A stretch of 23,675 bases of DNA from RH-AL1 sp964245015 (lineage in GTDB: Bacteria; Pseudomonadota; Alphaproteobacteria; Rhizobiales; Beijerinckiaceae), in NCBI GenBank assembly GCA_964245015.1, contig CAXTMA010000029.1, positions 1 to 23,675 of the forward strand, read 5' to 3'. Shown piece by piece: positions 1 through 10,361 of the stretch. Numbering within the stretch: position 1 is the stretch's first letter; each line of letters starts with the position of its first letter. The notes under the pieces are model-generated. The model ran no database searches. It was not told where the DNA came from and saw only the letters and a list, made by a program, of their open reading frames with translations. The position numbers and the translations under genes were made by a program.

Positions 1-283
1 CCAGCGCCAGCTCGTTGGTCGCGGCCGCGTCGGCCGGCTCGCGCCAGGCGGCGGCGAGCAGCACCGCGTCGGCGCGTGGTGCCCCATGGTGGAGCAGATC
101 GTCGATCCAACCGGCGAGGTCGGCCGCCCCGGCGACGTCGCCGGCCTCGACGGCCCATTCCAGCCCGCCCGAGAAACTGAACCCACCCACGGGGAAGGAC
201 GGCGACAGCCAGACCAGCAACTTGAGACGGGCGAGGGTTTCTCCAAGCGCCTCGCCCTGCGCCTCATCCGTGCCGGTGGCCAT
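1..283 (-). CDS. ureF: Urease accessory protein UreF (partial, N-terminal ~94 aa)
   Basis: UreF is a GTPase-activating-like chaperone that, with UreD and UreG, helps deliver nickel into apo-urease in the cytoplasm. The window holds only the N-terminal part, and the frame is open to the left edge. The translation contains the family hallmark LLVWLSPSFPVGGFSFSGGL at about residues 22-41, followed by the helical start of the domain. The ATG at 283 lies inside the 3' end of ureE (20-bp overlap), which suggests translational coupling as the last visible gene of the urease operon. ureG would be expected just outside the window. Identification rests on the conserved N-terminal motif and operon position. 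Confidence 0.9.
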   Translation of the reverse strand, partial: MATGTDEAQGEALGETLARLKLLVWLSPSFPVGGFSFSGGLEWAVEAGDVAGAADLAGWIDDLLHHGAPRADAVLLAAAWREPADAAATNELAL

Positions 284-808
284 GCCGGCCGTGGTCCCCG
301 TGCGCCTGGTCCCCGTGCGCTTGCTCCTCGTGCCCGTGGTGCCCGCCGGCATAGGCGCCGCCTTCGGGGTCGAACGGGGCTTCGATGGCCCGCAGCGTCC
401 CGCCCAGCCCCTCCACCATCGCCTCGATAACGTGGTCGCGGCGGATGCGCAGGCGCTGCCCGGCGAGTTGGACGGCCAAGTGCCGGTTGCCGAGGTGCCA
501 CGCGATGCGGATGGTCGCCGCCTCATCGCGCGAGCTGATCTCGGCCAGCGGCTCGGGCGCGGCGACGACCTCCACCAGACCGCCGTCCTCCAACACCAGC
601 GCGTCGCCGCCGCACAGCGCCGCCGCTTCGGGCAGATCGAGCAGGAAGCGCAGGCCGCGCACGCCCGTCATGGCGAGGCGGCGGCGATGGCGATCGTCGA
701 AGCCGAGCACCACGACGTCGCAAACCTCGCCGCGCCAGTGCCCCTTGGCGCGCAAGGCGCACGCCCTCGGCAGGGTCGGCGCGCGGGGCGGCCCGGCGGG
801 ATCCGCCA

Positions 809-809
<1 letters not shown>
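264..809 (-). CDS. ureE: Urease accessory protein UreE, nickel metallochaperone with His-rich tail
   Basis: Protein of 181 aa. UreE is a homodimeric cytoplasmic nickel chaperone that passes Ni2+ to the UreDFG-urease complex. The N-terminal peptide-binding domain occupies roughly residues 1-85. The metal-binding domain follows, with the conserved HLGNRH motif near residue 105. The last ~30 residues are a His/Asp/Glu-rich tail with repeated HGD/HGH units, as in Klebsiella-type UreE, and would act as a Ni-binding reservoir. The ATG at 809 shares a base with the ureC stop (TGATG), so translation is probably coupled. The tail overlaps the start of ureF. Confidence 0.93.
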
Positions 810-2672
<1,863 letters not shown>

Positions 2673-2673
<1 letters not shown>

Positions 2674-3296
2674 CAGTCGAGCGATCCCATCACGGCACCC
2701 CTGAACCCGTACACCTCGCGCGCGCCGCCGAGCGGGATCAGCCGCACGGCCCGCGTCTGCCCCGGCTCGAAGCGCACGGCCGTGCCGGCGGTGATGTCGA
2801 GCCGTCGGCCGCGCGCGGTGGCGCGGTCGAAGGCGAGCGCCGGATTGGTTTCCGCGAAATGGTAGTGCGAGCCGACCTGGATCGGCCGGTCGCCGGTGTT
2901 GGCGACCTCCAGTTCCACCGCCTCCGCGCCGGCGTTCATCATGATCTCGCCCGGTGCGACGACCACCTCGCCCGGCACCAGCCCCGGCGCGGCGCCGCGG
3001 ATCGGCTCGTGAACGGTGACGAGCTTGGTTCCGTCGGGGAAGGTCGCCTCGACCTGCACGTCGGCGATCATTGCGGCGATGCCGTCCATCACCTGATCCG
3101 CCGTGACCACATGCGCGCCGGCGTCCATCAGCTCGGCGACGGAGCGTCCATCGCGGGCGCCCTCGACCACGAAGTCGCTGATCAGCGCCACCGCTTCGGG
3201 ATAGTTCAGCTTGACCCCGCGCGCGAGGCGCTTGCGCGCCACCTCGGCCGCCATCGCCACCAGGAGCTTGTCCTTTTCGCGCGCCGTCAACCTCAT
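2673..3296 (-). CDS. ureAB: Fused urease gamma-beta subunit UreAB
   Basis: Protein of 207 aa. UreA (gamma) and UreB (beta) are structural subunits of the urease trimer. Here they are one polypeptide: residues 1-100 match UreA (start MRLTAREKDKLLVAM, LNYPEAVALISD) and residues ~103-207 match UreB (GEIMMNAG, VGSHYHFAETNPAL, AVRFEPGQ). The fusion has no stop or long linker and resembles the UreA arrangement of Helicobacter, which is also seen in some alphaproteobacteria. The start at 3296 lies 9 bases after the ureD stop, and the stop overlaps the ureC ATG. The UreB part lacks the C-terminal extension of some free-standing forms. Confidence 0.95.
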
Positions 3297-3305
3297 GCGG
3301 AGAGT

Positions 3306-4100
3306 TTAGCGCCAAGCGGAGGGCAGGTGAAATCCAGGGCAGGTCTCGATCATGGCGGCGATGCAGGGGCGCAAGTCGGACGCCGAGCGCGCGAGCAGCC
3401 TCGCAAGGACGATGCCGTCCTTGGCGCTGACGCCCCCGTCCAGGAAAGGATCCCGCGACCGGAACGGGGCGAGAACCGCCTCCAGCCGCTCGCCGCAGCC
3501 GGCCACTTGCGGCGCCGTGAACAGGAGCTGGGCGACGGCGCGGGCGCCGCCGGCCGTGGCGGGTCGATCGAGCACGTCGCCGATCGCGCCCTCGATGCGG
3601 CTTTCTTCGGCATGGATCAGCCGGCCGTCGCGCCGGATGCGCCAGCTGTCCTGCAGGCTGCCGTGCGTCGCGTGCTCGCCGTAGGCGGGGCGGCCGAACT
3701 GCATCGTTTCGCAGGCGAGGAAGGTCGCATCGGCGGCGACGTCGACCGTGAAGCGGCGGTGGAGCCGCGCACCATCGAACAGGATCGTCTCCTGGGGCAG
3801 CCACGCCAACCGGGTCGCGGCGGCGGCAGCGAGCGCGGTGCCGACTGTGCTCGCAGCCCCGTCGCTGCGATAGATCTTCTCGGCCGACGCGCTTGACACC
3901 GTGACCTCGGCGCCACGCTGGAGAACAACGGCGATCGACACCGCGTCCCCGGCGACGAGGCCGCCACCCGTGTTGACGGCGAGAGCTTCGCAGGTTGCGC
4001 CGCGGGGATGGCGCAGCCGCAGGGAGCCGGTCTCGAAGCGATGGGTCGCCGAGGTCCGCCCCGACCTGTTCTCGTAAGTGACGCGCAGGTGATGGTGCAT
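3306..4100 (-). CDS. ureD: Urease accessory protein UreD
   Basis: Protein of 264 aa, UreD/UreH family, the scaffold that binds apo-urease and recruits UreF and UreG for nickel insertion. Recognisable motifs are GSLRLRHPRG near residue 26, NTGGGLVAGD near 45, SASAEKIYRS near 73 and LPQETILFDGARLHRR in the middle. The ATG at 4100 has a GAGAGG purine stretch just before it. An in-frame ATG at 4124 would add eight residues and cannot be excluded. First gene of the urease operon (ureD-ureAB-ureC-ureE-ureF). Only ~77 bases separate it from the upstream hydrolase gene, so co-transcription with that gene is possible. Confidence 0.93.
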   Translation of the reverse strand: MHHHLRVTYENRSGRTSATHRFETGSLRLRHPRGATCEALAVNTGGGLVAGDAVSIAVVLQRGAEVTVSSASAEKIYRSDGAASTVGTALAAAAATRLAWLPQETILFDGARLHRRFTVDVAADATFLACETMQFGRPAYGEHATHGSLQDSWRIRRDGRLIHAEESRIEGAIGDVLDRPATAGGARAVAQLLFTAPQVAGCGERLEAVLAPFRSRDPFLDGGVSAKDGIVLARLLARSASDLRPCIAAMIETCPGFHLPSAWR

Positions 4101-4177
4101 GTGCCTCTCGCGACCGTCTCGCATCGTGAGGGCAGGCGCGGCCTGCCACCACGTCTTTGAGCCTTGCGGAAGCCCGC

Positions 4178-5722
4178 TCAGCCCGCGAGGAGCGGGAAGG
4201 TGACCGCGATCGCCCAGGCGAAGGCGAGCGCGTTGGAACAGCCGCCGACCAGCGGATGGCGGGTCGAGCGGTAGGCCCAGGCGCTGAACAGCCCGTAGAC
4301 GAGGAAGAACAGCACGATCACCGCGGCGATGATGATGAGGAAGAAGAGCCGCCTGAGGTTCAGCGCGACGGCAAGGGCGAGCGACACGACGAAGCAGAGC
4401 TTGGTGAAGGCGTAGGCGCCCCTCGGTGCATCGGCGCCGCGGGTGAGCCATTCGTCGGCGGTGCAATACGGCAGTGTTCCCACCAGCATCGCGAGGACGA
4501 GCGGCAGGCGCACCGGGATCGGCCGGAACGAGGCCACGAACCAGTCGATAGGCAGGCCGAAGACGAGGACGCTGTAGGCGGCAAGGCCGGCCAAGCCGAG
4601 CGCGAAGCGCGGGACCGGGACGGGCTCGAACGGCCAGGCTCCGCCGTCGCCGCGACGCGCGAGCCCCAGGCCGACCCATGTGAGAAGCCCGTAGACGAGG
4701 AAGTGCGCGGCGAGGTAGTCGCCGAGGAGCAGCGGCAGGAAACGCGTCGGCGCCTTCCACAGGATCAGCGGCGTGAGGAGCGCCGGCGCCATCGCGACGG
4801 GCAGGAGGCGTCGCCAAGGCAGGCCCGCCCCCCGATACCGCTGGGACACTTTGGGCAGCAGGGCGAGCAGCGGCCGGGCGAGCACCACGAGGCCGCCGAA
4901 GAGCAGACCGAGCCAGCGGCCACGCACATCCAGGAACCCGGAGCCGCGGTGCGCGAAGACCGCATCGAGCCAGTCCAGGGCTTCGCGCAGGCTGTCGCGG
5001 CTGTAAAGCACGCCGATGTGTTCGACGTCGCTTGAGAACGACACGCGTCGCGCGGTCCCGGCGGTCAGGCTGCCGTAGGTCGTGCGCGGCACCACGGGAC
5101 CATGCGCCGCCATCGCCGCAGCCTTGATCCCCTGGTCGCGCAGGATCTGCGGCTCCCAGGCGCCGACGACCACCAGGAGGTCGCGCGGGCTGGTCGGGGT
5201 GAGACCGGTCGCGAACATCGAGACGGCGACCGTCGCCGCGACGTCGGGGTGCGCCTGCGCGTAGCGCACGACGATGTCGGACGCCATGGAATGGCCGAGC
5301 AGCGCGATCCTGCCGTCGGCGCCCGGCGCCGTCCTGGCGAAGGCGACCACGGTGCCGAGCTGATCGACGAGCGCCTCCGCCGCGCCGTCGCCGCCGGCGA
5401 GGCTGCCGGGCAGCGGATGCGGGTTCTTGCCATGGCCGAGGGCGTCGAAGGTGATCGCCACGTAGCCGTTGCGGGCGAAGGTGATGGCGAACGGCTGCAT
5501 CAGCTCGCGCGAGCCGGCGAATCCGTGCGCGATGACCACCGCCGGCGCGGGCCGAGCGTCCGAAGGTCGGAAGAGCGTCGCCGGCGTGCCGGCGATGTCG
5601 ATGGTTTCGACGACGAGCCCCGACGTGGCGCCGACGAGGTGGAGCAATGCGATGCCGACCGCCGCGAGCGCCAGCAGCGCGACGACGCATCCGGCAAGGG
5701 CCTTCCATGCCCTGGCGCGCAT
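4178..5722 (-). CDS. Alpha/beta hydrolase fused to a C-terminal multi-pass membrane domain
   Basis: Protein of 514 aa. Residues ~9-30 form an N-terminal membrane anchor. Residues ~35-250 are an alpha/beta hydrolase domain with an HGFAG oxyanion motif (66-70), nucleophile S145 in GHSMA and a candidate catalytic H235 after D232. From ~residue 265 to the end the sequence is mostly hydrophobic, with roughly six to eight membrane segments (for example LGLLFGGLVVLARPLLALL and FFLIIIAAVIVLFFLVYGLF). The hydrolase domain probably lies on the outer face of the inner membrane, but topology is inferred. Substrate unknown; an esterase or dienelactone hydrolase-like role is possible. Same strand as urease and 77 bases upstream of ureD, though no urease link is known for this family. 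Confidence 0.8.
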   Translation of the reverse strand: MRARAWKALAGCVVALLALAAVGIALLHLVGATSGLVVETIDIAGTPATLFRPSDARPAPAVVIAHGFAGSRELMQPFAITFARNGYVAITFDALGHGKNPHPLPGSLAGGDGAAEALVDQLGTVVAFARTAPGADGRIALLGHSMASDIVVRYAQAHPDVAATVAVSMFATGLTPTSPRDLLVVVGAWEPQILRDQGIKAAAMAAHGPVVPRTTYGSLTAGTARRVSFSSDVEHIGVLYSRDSLREALDWLDAVFAHRGSGFLDVRGRWLGLLFGGLVVLARPLLALLPKVSQRYRGAGLPWRRLLPVAMAPALLTPLILWKAPTRFLPLLLGDYLAAHFLVYGLLTWVGLGLARRGDGGAWPFEPVPVPRFALGLAGLAAYSVLVFGLPIDWFVASFRPIPVRLPLVLAMLVGTLPYCTADEWLTRGADAPRGAYAFTKLCFVVSLALAVALNLRRLFFLIIIAAVIVLFFLVYGLFSAWAYRSTRHPLVGGCSNALAFAWAIAVTFPLLAG

Positions 5723-6025
5723 GCGGGCGTCCCGGTCCGAGGCAGCCCCATCTGGATGCACTCGACCGCTCCGCGACGAGCCGTGTCGGAGGCTCTCAAG
5801 CCCAAGTACCGCTGCGTGGCGAGCCCGGCAAGGTCGACAAAGTGCGCTGCATGGTCCCCAAGTGCGCTGCATGGCTCCAATTGCCTGGTGTCCACGCCCA
5901 TGACCTATCCGTCGATCATCTCTTCGAGGATCGACCGGCGCTGATTTCCTTTGAAGACGCCTGTATCCTTCGAAATTGACACGCTGTGGGCGCGCCGACA
6001 TATCAGACTCCGCCGGAGCGGATGC
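5723..6025. other. Intergenic promoter region between the divergent hydrolase and mgsA
   Basis: Roughly 300 bases with no recognisable gene. It separates the leftward hydrolase/urease block from the rightward mgs operon and should contain both promoters. The only clear structure is a 20-bp tandem repeat at 5840-5879. Confidence 0.6.
5840..5879. repeat. Two tandem 20-bp direct repeats upstream of mgsA
   Basis: The 15-base core AAGTGCGCTGCATGG occurs at 5840-5854 and again at 5860-5874, exactly 20 bases apart, with similar C-rich spacers (TCCCC and CTCCA). A weaker copy (AAGTACCGCTGCGTGG) precedes them at 5804-5819. Two-turn spacing upstream of an operon is what a cooperatively bound regulator site would look like. 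No regulator is identified. Confidence 0.6.
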
Positions 6026-6919
6026 ATGTGCGGGATCGTCGGACTGTTCTTGAAGGCGGAAACGCTTCAGCCGCGCCTGGGCGAACTGACCGCCGGCATG
6101 CTGGTCACGATGACCGACCGTGGGCCCGACAGCGCCGGCTTCGCCATCTACGGCGGCGATGGGCCCGGCGTGAAGATCACGCTGCGAAGCATCGAGCCGT
6201 CGCTTCTCGAAAGCGCGGTCGCCGGATTGGAAACGGCGCTGCGGCGGACGTTTGAGACGACGATCCGCGACACCCATGCGGTCGTCACGGTCCCGCGCGG
6301 ATGCGAGGACGAAGCCCGCGCCTGGGTCGAAACGCATGCGCCGCGCGTCGACGTGGTGAGCGTCGGCCACCGCATGGAGGTCTACAAGGAGACCGGCCTG
6401 CCGGCCGCCGTCGCCGAGCGCTTCGCGCTTCCAAGCATGCGCGGCACCCATGCCATCGGGCACACGCGGATGGCGACGGAAAGCGCCGTGACAACCACCG
6501 GCGCGCACCCTTTCTCGACCGGCCTCGACCAGTGTCTCGTCCACAATGGTTCGTTGTCGAACCACAACGGCGTGCGCCGCAGGCTGCAGCATCGCGGCTT
6601 GCGTTTCGCCACGGAGAACGACACGGAGGTGGCCGCCGGCTACCTGACCTGGCGCCTCCGCGAGGGCGCTTCGCTGCGCTCGGCGCTGGAGTCGAGCCTG
6701 ACCGACCTCGACGGCTTCTACACCTTCGTGGTCGGCACGGAAACGGGGTTCGCCGTCGTGCGCGACCCGATCGCCTGCAAGCCGGCCGTGATGGCCGAAA
6801 CGGACGACTACGTCGCGTTCGGCTCGGAATACCGCGCCCTCGTCGGCCTGCCCGGCATCGCCCATGCGCGGGTGTTCGAGCCCGAGCCGGCCACCGTCTA
6901 CGCCTGGGACCGCCGGTGA
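6026..6919 (+). CDS. mgsA: N-methylglutamate synthase subunit A / GlxB-like class II glutamine amidotransferase
   Basis: Protein of 297 aa. It starts MCGIVGLF, so Cys2 becomes the N-terminal nucleophile of a class II (Ntn) amidotransferase, as in glutamate synthase. Other family features are TDRGPDSAGFAIY near residue 32, GHTRMATES near 150, the HPFS motif and LVHNGSLSNH near 173. MgsA/GlxB is the subunit that releases ammonia or an amine from the gamma-glutamyl donor. With MgsB and MgsC it resembles a glutamate synthase split into three proteins. ATG at 6026 chosen because it places Cys at position 2 and has GGAG seven bases upstream. The stop overlaps the mgsB start (ATGA). Confidence 0.88.
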   Translation: MCGIVGLFLKAETLQPRLGELTAGMLVTMTDRGPDSAGFAIYGGDGPGVKITLRSIEPSLLESAVAGLETALRRTFETTIRDTHAVVTVPRGCEDEARAWVETHAPRVDVVSVGHRMEVYKETGLPAAVAERFALPSMRGTHAIGHTRMATESAVTTTGAHPFSTGLDQCLVHNGSLSNHNGVRRRLQHRGLRFATENDTEVAAGYLTWRLREGASLRSALESSLTDLDGFYTFVVGTETGFAVVRDPIACKPAVMAETDDYVAFGSEYRALVGLPGIAHARVFEPEPATVYAWDRR

Positions 6920-7604
6920 TGCGCAGGGTCGACCTGCGGACGACCTCCCGTCGCGAGTTGAACGAAGCGCTGCATCGGTTGCGTCCCGACACCACCGAGC
7001 GCTGGCATGTCGCGCACCCCGACGGCCAGCACGCGATCGCCGTCGGGCTGGACGTGCCGGTCAGCATCGAGATCGACGGCAGCGTCGGCTACTACTGTGC
7101 CGGCATGAACAGCGGAGCCAGCGTCACCGTGCGTGGCAATGCGGGGGTTGGCGTCGCCGAGAACATGATGTCCGGCACGGTACACGTTCAAGGCGACGCG
7201 AGCCAAGCGGCGGGCGCCACCGCGCACGGCGGCCTGCTGGTCATCGACGGCAATGCCGGGGCGCGCTGCGGCATTCGATGAAGGGCGTCGACATCGTGGT
7301 GAAGGGATCGATCGGCCACATGTCGGCCTTCATGGCGCAGGCCGGCACGCTGACCGTTCTCGGCGATGCCGGCGAGGCGCTGGGCGACTCGCTCTACGAA
7401 GCCAGGCTGTTCGTGCGAGGCTCGGTGCGGAGCCTGGGGGCCGACTGCGTGGAGAAGCCGATGCGCGACGAGCACCGCGCGATCCTCCTCCGCAAGCTGG
7501 ACGCGGCCGGACTCGTGGGCAGCGTCGACGTCGGGGAGTTCAAGCGCTACGGCTCGGCGCGTACGCTCTACCACTTCCACGTCGACAATGCGGGACTCTA
7601 CTGA
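6919..7604 (+). pseudogene. mgsB: N-methylglutamate synthase subunit B / GlxC-like, split by a one-base frameshift
   Basis: GltB C-terminal (GXGXG beta-helix) domain protein, subunit B of the three-part synthase. The first part (6919-7281, 120 aa) carries the repeated glycine turns up to GNAGARCGI, then hits TGA. The second part (from 7278) continues in another frame as MKGVDIVVKGSIGHMSAFM and runs to 7604. Family members read GIS-MKG at the junction. The sequence has ATTCGATG where ATTTCGATG would restore one 228-aa frame, so a single T appears to be missing near 7275. Both halves look fully conserved, so this is either a sequencing or assembly error or a very recent mutation. The start is coupled to mgsA. 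Confidence 0.85.
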
Positions 7605-7620
7605 TGGCTGGAGCCTACTG

Positions 7621-8955
7621 ATGGACGAAAAGGCCCGCGTGGTGCGCACGGCGCCGCGGTTTTCCGCCACGTTCGATCCCGGCACCATGTCGGAGATCCG
7701 CCGCGCCGCCGCGACCGGCATCTACGACATCCGCGGCGCCGGCGCCAAGCGCAAGCTGCCGCATTTCGACGACCTGCTCTTCCTCGGCGCCTCGATCAGC
7801 CGCTACCCGCTGGAAGGCACCCGCGAGCGTTGCGGCACCGACGTGGTGCTCGGCACACGGTACGCCAAGACGCCGGTCAGGCTGAAGACGCCGGTCATGG
7901 TCGCCGGCATGAGCTTCGGCTCGCTGTCGGCCAACGCCAAGGAGGCGCTGGGACGGGGCGCCACCATCGCCGGCACCTCGACCACCACCGGCGACGGCGG
8001 CATGACGCCGGAGGAGCGCGAGCATTCGCAGATCCTGGTGGTCCAATACCTGCCCTCGCGCTACGGCATGAACCCGCAAGACCTGCGCCGCGCGGATGCC
8101 ATCGAGATCGTGATCGGCCAGGGTGCCAAGCCCGGCGGCGGCGGCTTGCTGCTCGGCCGGAAGATCAGCGATCGCGTCGCCGGCATGCGCTCGCTGCCCC
8201 CCGGCATCGACCAGCGCTCGGCCTGCCGCCATCCCGACTGGACCGGACCCGACGATCTCGCGATCAAGATCGAGGAACTGCGCGAGATCACCGACTGGGA
8301 GAAGCCGATCTACGTCAAGGTCGGCGCCAGCCGGCCCTATTACGACACGGCGCTGGCGGTGAAGTCCGGCGCCGACGTGGTGGTGATCGACGGCATGCAG
8401 GGCGGCACGGCGGCGACGCAGGACGTCTTCATCGAGCACGTCGGCATCCCCACGCTGGCGGCGATCCGGCCGGCGGTTCGCGCGCTGCAGGAACTGGACA
8501 TGCACCGCAAGGTGCAGCTCGTCATCTCCGGCGGCATCCGCTCCGGGGCGGACGTGGCCAAGGCGCTGGCGCTCGGCGCCGATGCGGTGGCGATCGGCAC
8601 GGCCGCCCTGATCGCGCTGGGCGACAACGATCCCCGCTACGAGGCGGAATACGAGGCGCTCGGCACCGTCGCCGGGGCCTTCGACGCTTGGCACGAGGGC
8701 CGCGACCCGGCCGGCATCACCACGCAGGACCCCGAGCTTGTCGCGCGGCTCGATCCCGTGCTGGGCGGGCGCCGGCTTGCCAACTATCTCGCCGTGATGA
8801 CGCTGGAAGCGCAAACGATCGCGCGGGCCTGCGGCAAGTCGCATCTCCACAACCTCGAACCGGAGGATCTCGTCGCGCTGACGATCGAGGCGGCGGCGAT
8901 GGCCGGCGTGCCGCTCGCGGGCACGGACTGGATCCCGGGCAAAGCCGCTTTCTGA
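7621..8955 (+). CDS. mgsC: N-methylglutamate synthase subunit C / GlxD-like, FMN glutamate synthase domain
   Basis: Protein of 444 aa equivalent to the central FMN-binding (beta/alpha)8 domain of bacterial glutamate synthase. Visible features are MSFGSLSANAKEALGRGA near residue 98, GDGGMTPEE near 122, IGQGAKPGGGG near 165, VIDGMQGGTAATQD near 258, and ISGGIRSGADVAKALALGADAVAIGTA near 302-328, the FMN phosphate-binding end of the barrel. In the methylamine pathway this subunit transfers the amine to 2-oxoglutarate to give N-methylglutamate. The ATG at 7621 has GGAG eight bases upstream. An ATG overlapping the mgsB stop (7604) gives only a five-codon frame. Third gene of the operon. Confidence 0.9.
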   Translation: MDEKARVVRTAPRFSATFDPGTMSEIRRAAATGIYDIRGAGAKRKLPHFDDLLFLGASISRYPLEGTRERCGTDVVLGTRYAKTPVRLKTPVMVAGMSFGSLSANAKEALGRGATIAGTSTTTGDGGMTPEEREHSQILVVQYLPSRYGMNPQDLRRADAIEIVIGQGAKPGGGGLLLGRKISDRVAGMRSLPPGIDQRSACRHPDWTGPDDLAIKIEELREITDWEKPIYVKVGASRPYYDTALAVKSGADVVVIDGMQGGTAATQDVFIEHVGIPTLAAIRPAVRALQELDMHRKVQLVISGGIRSGADVAKALALGADAVAIGTAALIALGDNDPRYEAEYEALGTVAGAFDAWHEGRDPAGITTQDPELVARLDPVLGGRRLANYLAVMTLEAQTIARACGKSHLHNLEPEDLVALTIEAAAMAGVPLAGTDWIPGKAAF

Positions 8956-9013
8956 GCGGTCGCGACGGCGGGTTCTTCGGATGGGCGCCGGCCGGCGGCG
9001 CAGGAGGCCAGCG

Positions 9014-10339
9014 ATGATCGACCTCGAAGCCGCCGCGCGCGATCGCGGCATCAAATATTTCCTGATCTCCTTCACCGACCTGTTCGGGACGCAGCGCGCC
9101 AAGCTGGTGCCGGCCACGGCGATCAAGGCGATGGCGGCCGACGGCGCCGGCTTCGCCGGCTTCGCGACCTGGCTCGACATGACGCCGGCCGACCCCGACC
9201 TGTTCGCCAAGCCCGATCCCGACAGCCTGATCCCCTTGCCCTGGAAGCCGGAGGTCGGCTGGCTCGCCGCGGACCTTTGGATGAACGGCGAGCCGGTCGC
9301 GCAGGCGCCGCGCGTCCTGCTCAAGCAGCTCATCGCCGAGGCGGCGAAGAACGGCACCGCGATGAAGACGGGGGTCGAATGCGAGTTCTTCCTGATCGCG
9401 CCCGACGGCTCGTCCCCCGCCGATCCGTCCGACCGGCAGGTGAAGCCCTGCTACGACCAGTCGGCCCTGATGCGGCGCTACGACGTGATCGCCGAGATCT
9501 GCGACGCCATGCTGGCGCTGGGCTGGGGCCCCTACCAGACCGATCACGAGGACGCCAACGGCCAGTTCGAGATGAACTGGCGCTACGACGACGCGCTCGT
9601 CACCGCCGACCGCCACGCCTTCTTCAAGTACATGGCGCGATCGGTCGCCGAGAAGCACGGCCTGCGCGCGACCTTCATGCCCAAGCCCTTCGCCGACCTC
9701 ACGGGTTCGGGCTGCCATGCCCACGTCTCGCTCTGGCAGGTCGGCAAGGATGGGCAGGGCGAGCGCAACCTGTTCGTCCATCGGGCGGGCGATCCGGGCG
9801 GCGAACTCGGCCTGTCGCGGGAAGCCTATCACTTCATCGGCGGCCTGATGCACAGCGCGCGGGCGCTCGCCGCACTCACCAACCCGACGGTGAACTCCTA
9901 CAAGCGCCTCAACGCGCCACCCACGCTGTCGGGGGCGACATGGTCGCCGAACACCGTCACCTACGGCGGCAACAACCGCACGCACATGATCCGCATCCCG
10001 GAGCCCGGCCGCTTCGAACTGCGCCTCGCCGACGGCGCCGCCAACCCCTACCTGCTGCAGGCCGGGATCCTTGCCGCCGGGCTCGACGGCCTGCGCAACC
10101 GCCGCGACCCCGGCAAGCGCCTCGACGTCAACATGTACACGCACGGCCACACCGTGGAGAACGCCGAAACGCTACCGCTCAACCTGCTCGATGCGATCCG
10201 CGCCCTGCAGGGCTGCGACGTCCTGACGGGAGCGCTCGGCAGCTTCGTCCCATCCTACGTCAAGCTCAAGACCGGGGAATGGAACGCCTACGCGCGCCAT
10301 CTCACCGATTGGGAACGCGACAACACGCTCGATTGCTGA
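9014..10339 (+). CDS. gmaS: Gamma-glutamylmethylamide synthetase / type III (GlnT-like) glutamine synthetase
   Basis: Protein of 441 aa in the glutamine synthetase superfamily. It ligates ammonia or methylamine to glutamate with ATP. GS motifs are present: VECEFFLI near residue 120 (metal-binding Glu), DHEDANGQFEMNW near 177, GSGCHAHVSLW near 235 (ATP-site His) and RIPEPGRFELRLADGAANPY near 330. The sequence is of the GlnT/GmaS type (short, no adenylylation-loop Tyr recognised), and its position after mgsABC favours gamma-glutamylmethylamide synthetase over a housekeeping GS. A perfect AGGAGG lies six bases before the ATG at 9014. The gap from mgsC is 58 bases, so co-transcription is likely. 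Whether the preferred substrate is methylamine or ammonia cannot be read from the sequence. Confidence 0.88.
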   Translation: MIDLEAAARDRGIKYFLISFTDLFGTQRAKLVPATAIKAMAADGAGFAGFATWLDMTPADPDLFAKPDPDSLIPLPWKPEVGWLAADLWMNGEPVAQAPRVLLKQLIAEAAKNGTAMKTGVECEFFLIAPDGSSPADPSDRQVKPCYDQSALMRRYDVIAEICDAMLALGWGPYQTDHEDANGQFEMNWRYDDALVTADRHAFFKYMARSVAEKHGLRATFMPKPFADLTGSGCHAHVSLWQVGKDGQGERNLFVHRAGDPGGELGLSREAYHFIGGLMHSARALAALTNPTVNSYKRLNAPPTLSGATWSPNTVTYGGNNRTHMIRIPEPGRFELRLADGAANPYLLQAGILAAGLDGLRNRRDPGKRLDVNMYTHGHTVENAETLPLNLLDAIRALQGCDVLTGALGSFVPSYVKLKTGEWNAYARHLTDWERDNTLDC

Positions 10340-10361
10340 AGCCGGGCAGGGGCATTGTCGC

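Noticed and set aside
5850..5890. Possible sigma54 (-24/-12) promoter upstream of mgsA
   Set aside because: GG and GC pairs occur but with 8, 9 or 11 intervening bases instead of 10.
7598..7624. CTACTGATGG occurring twice 17 bases apart at the mgsB-mgsC junction
   Set aside because: A short local duplication that only creates a five-codon frame; no further structure seen.
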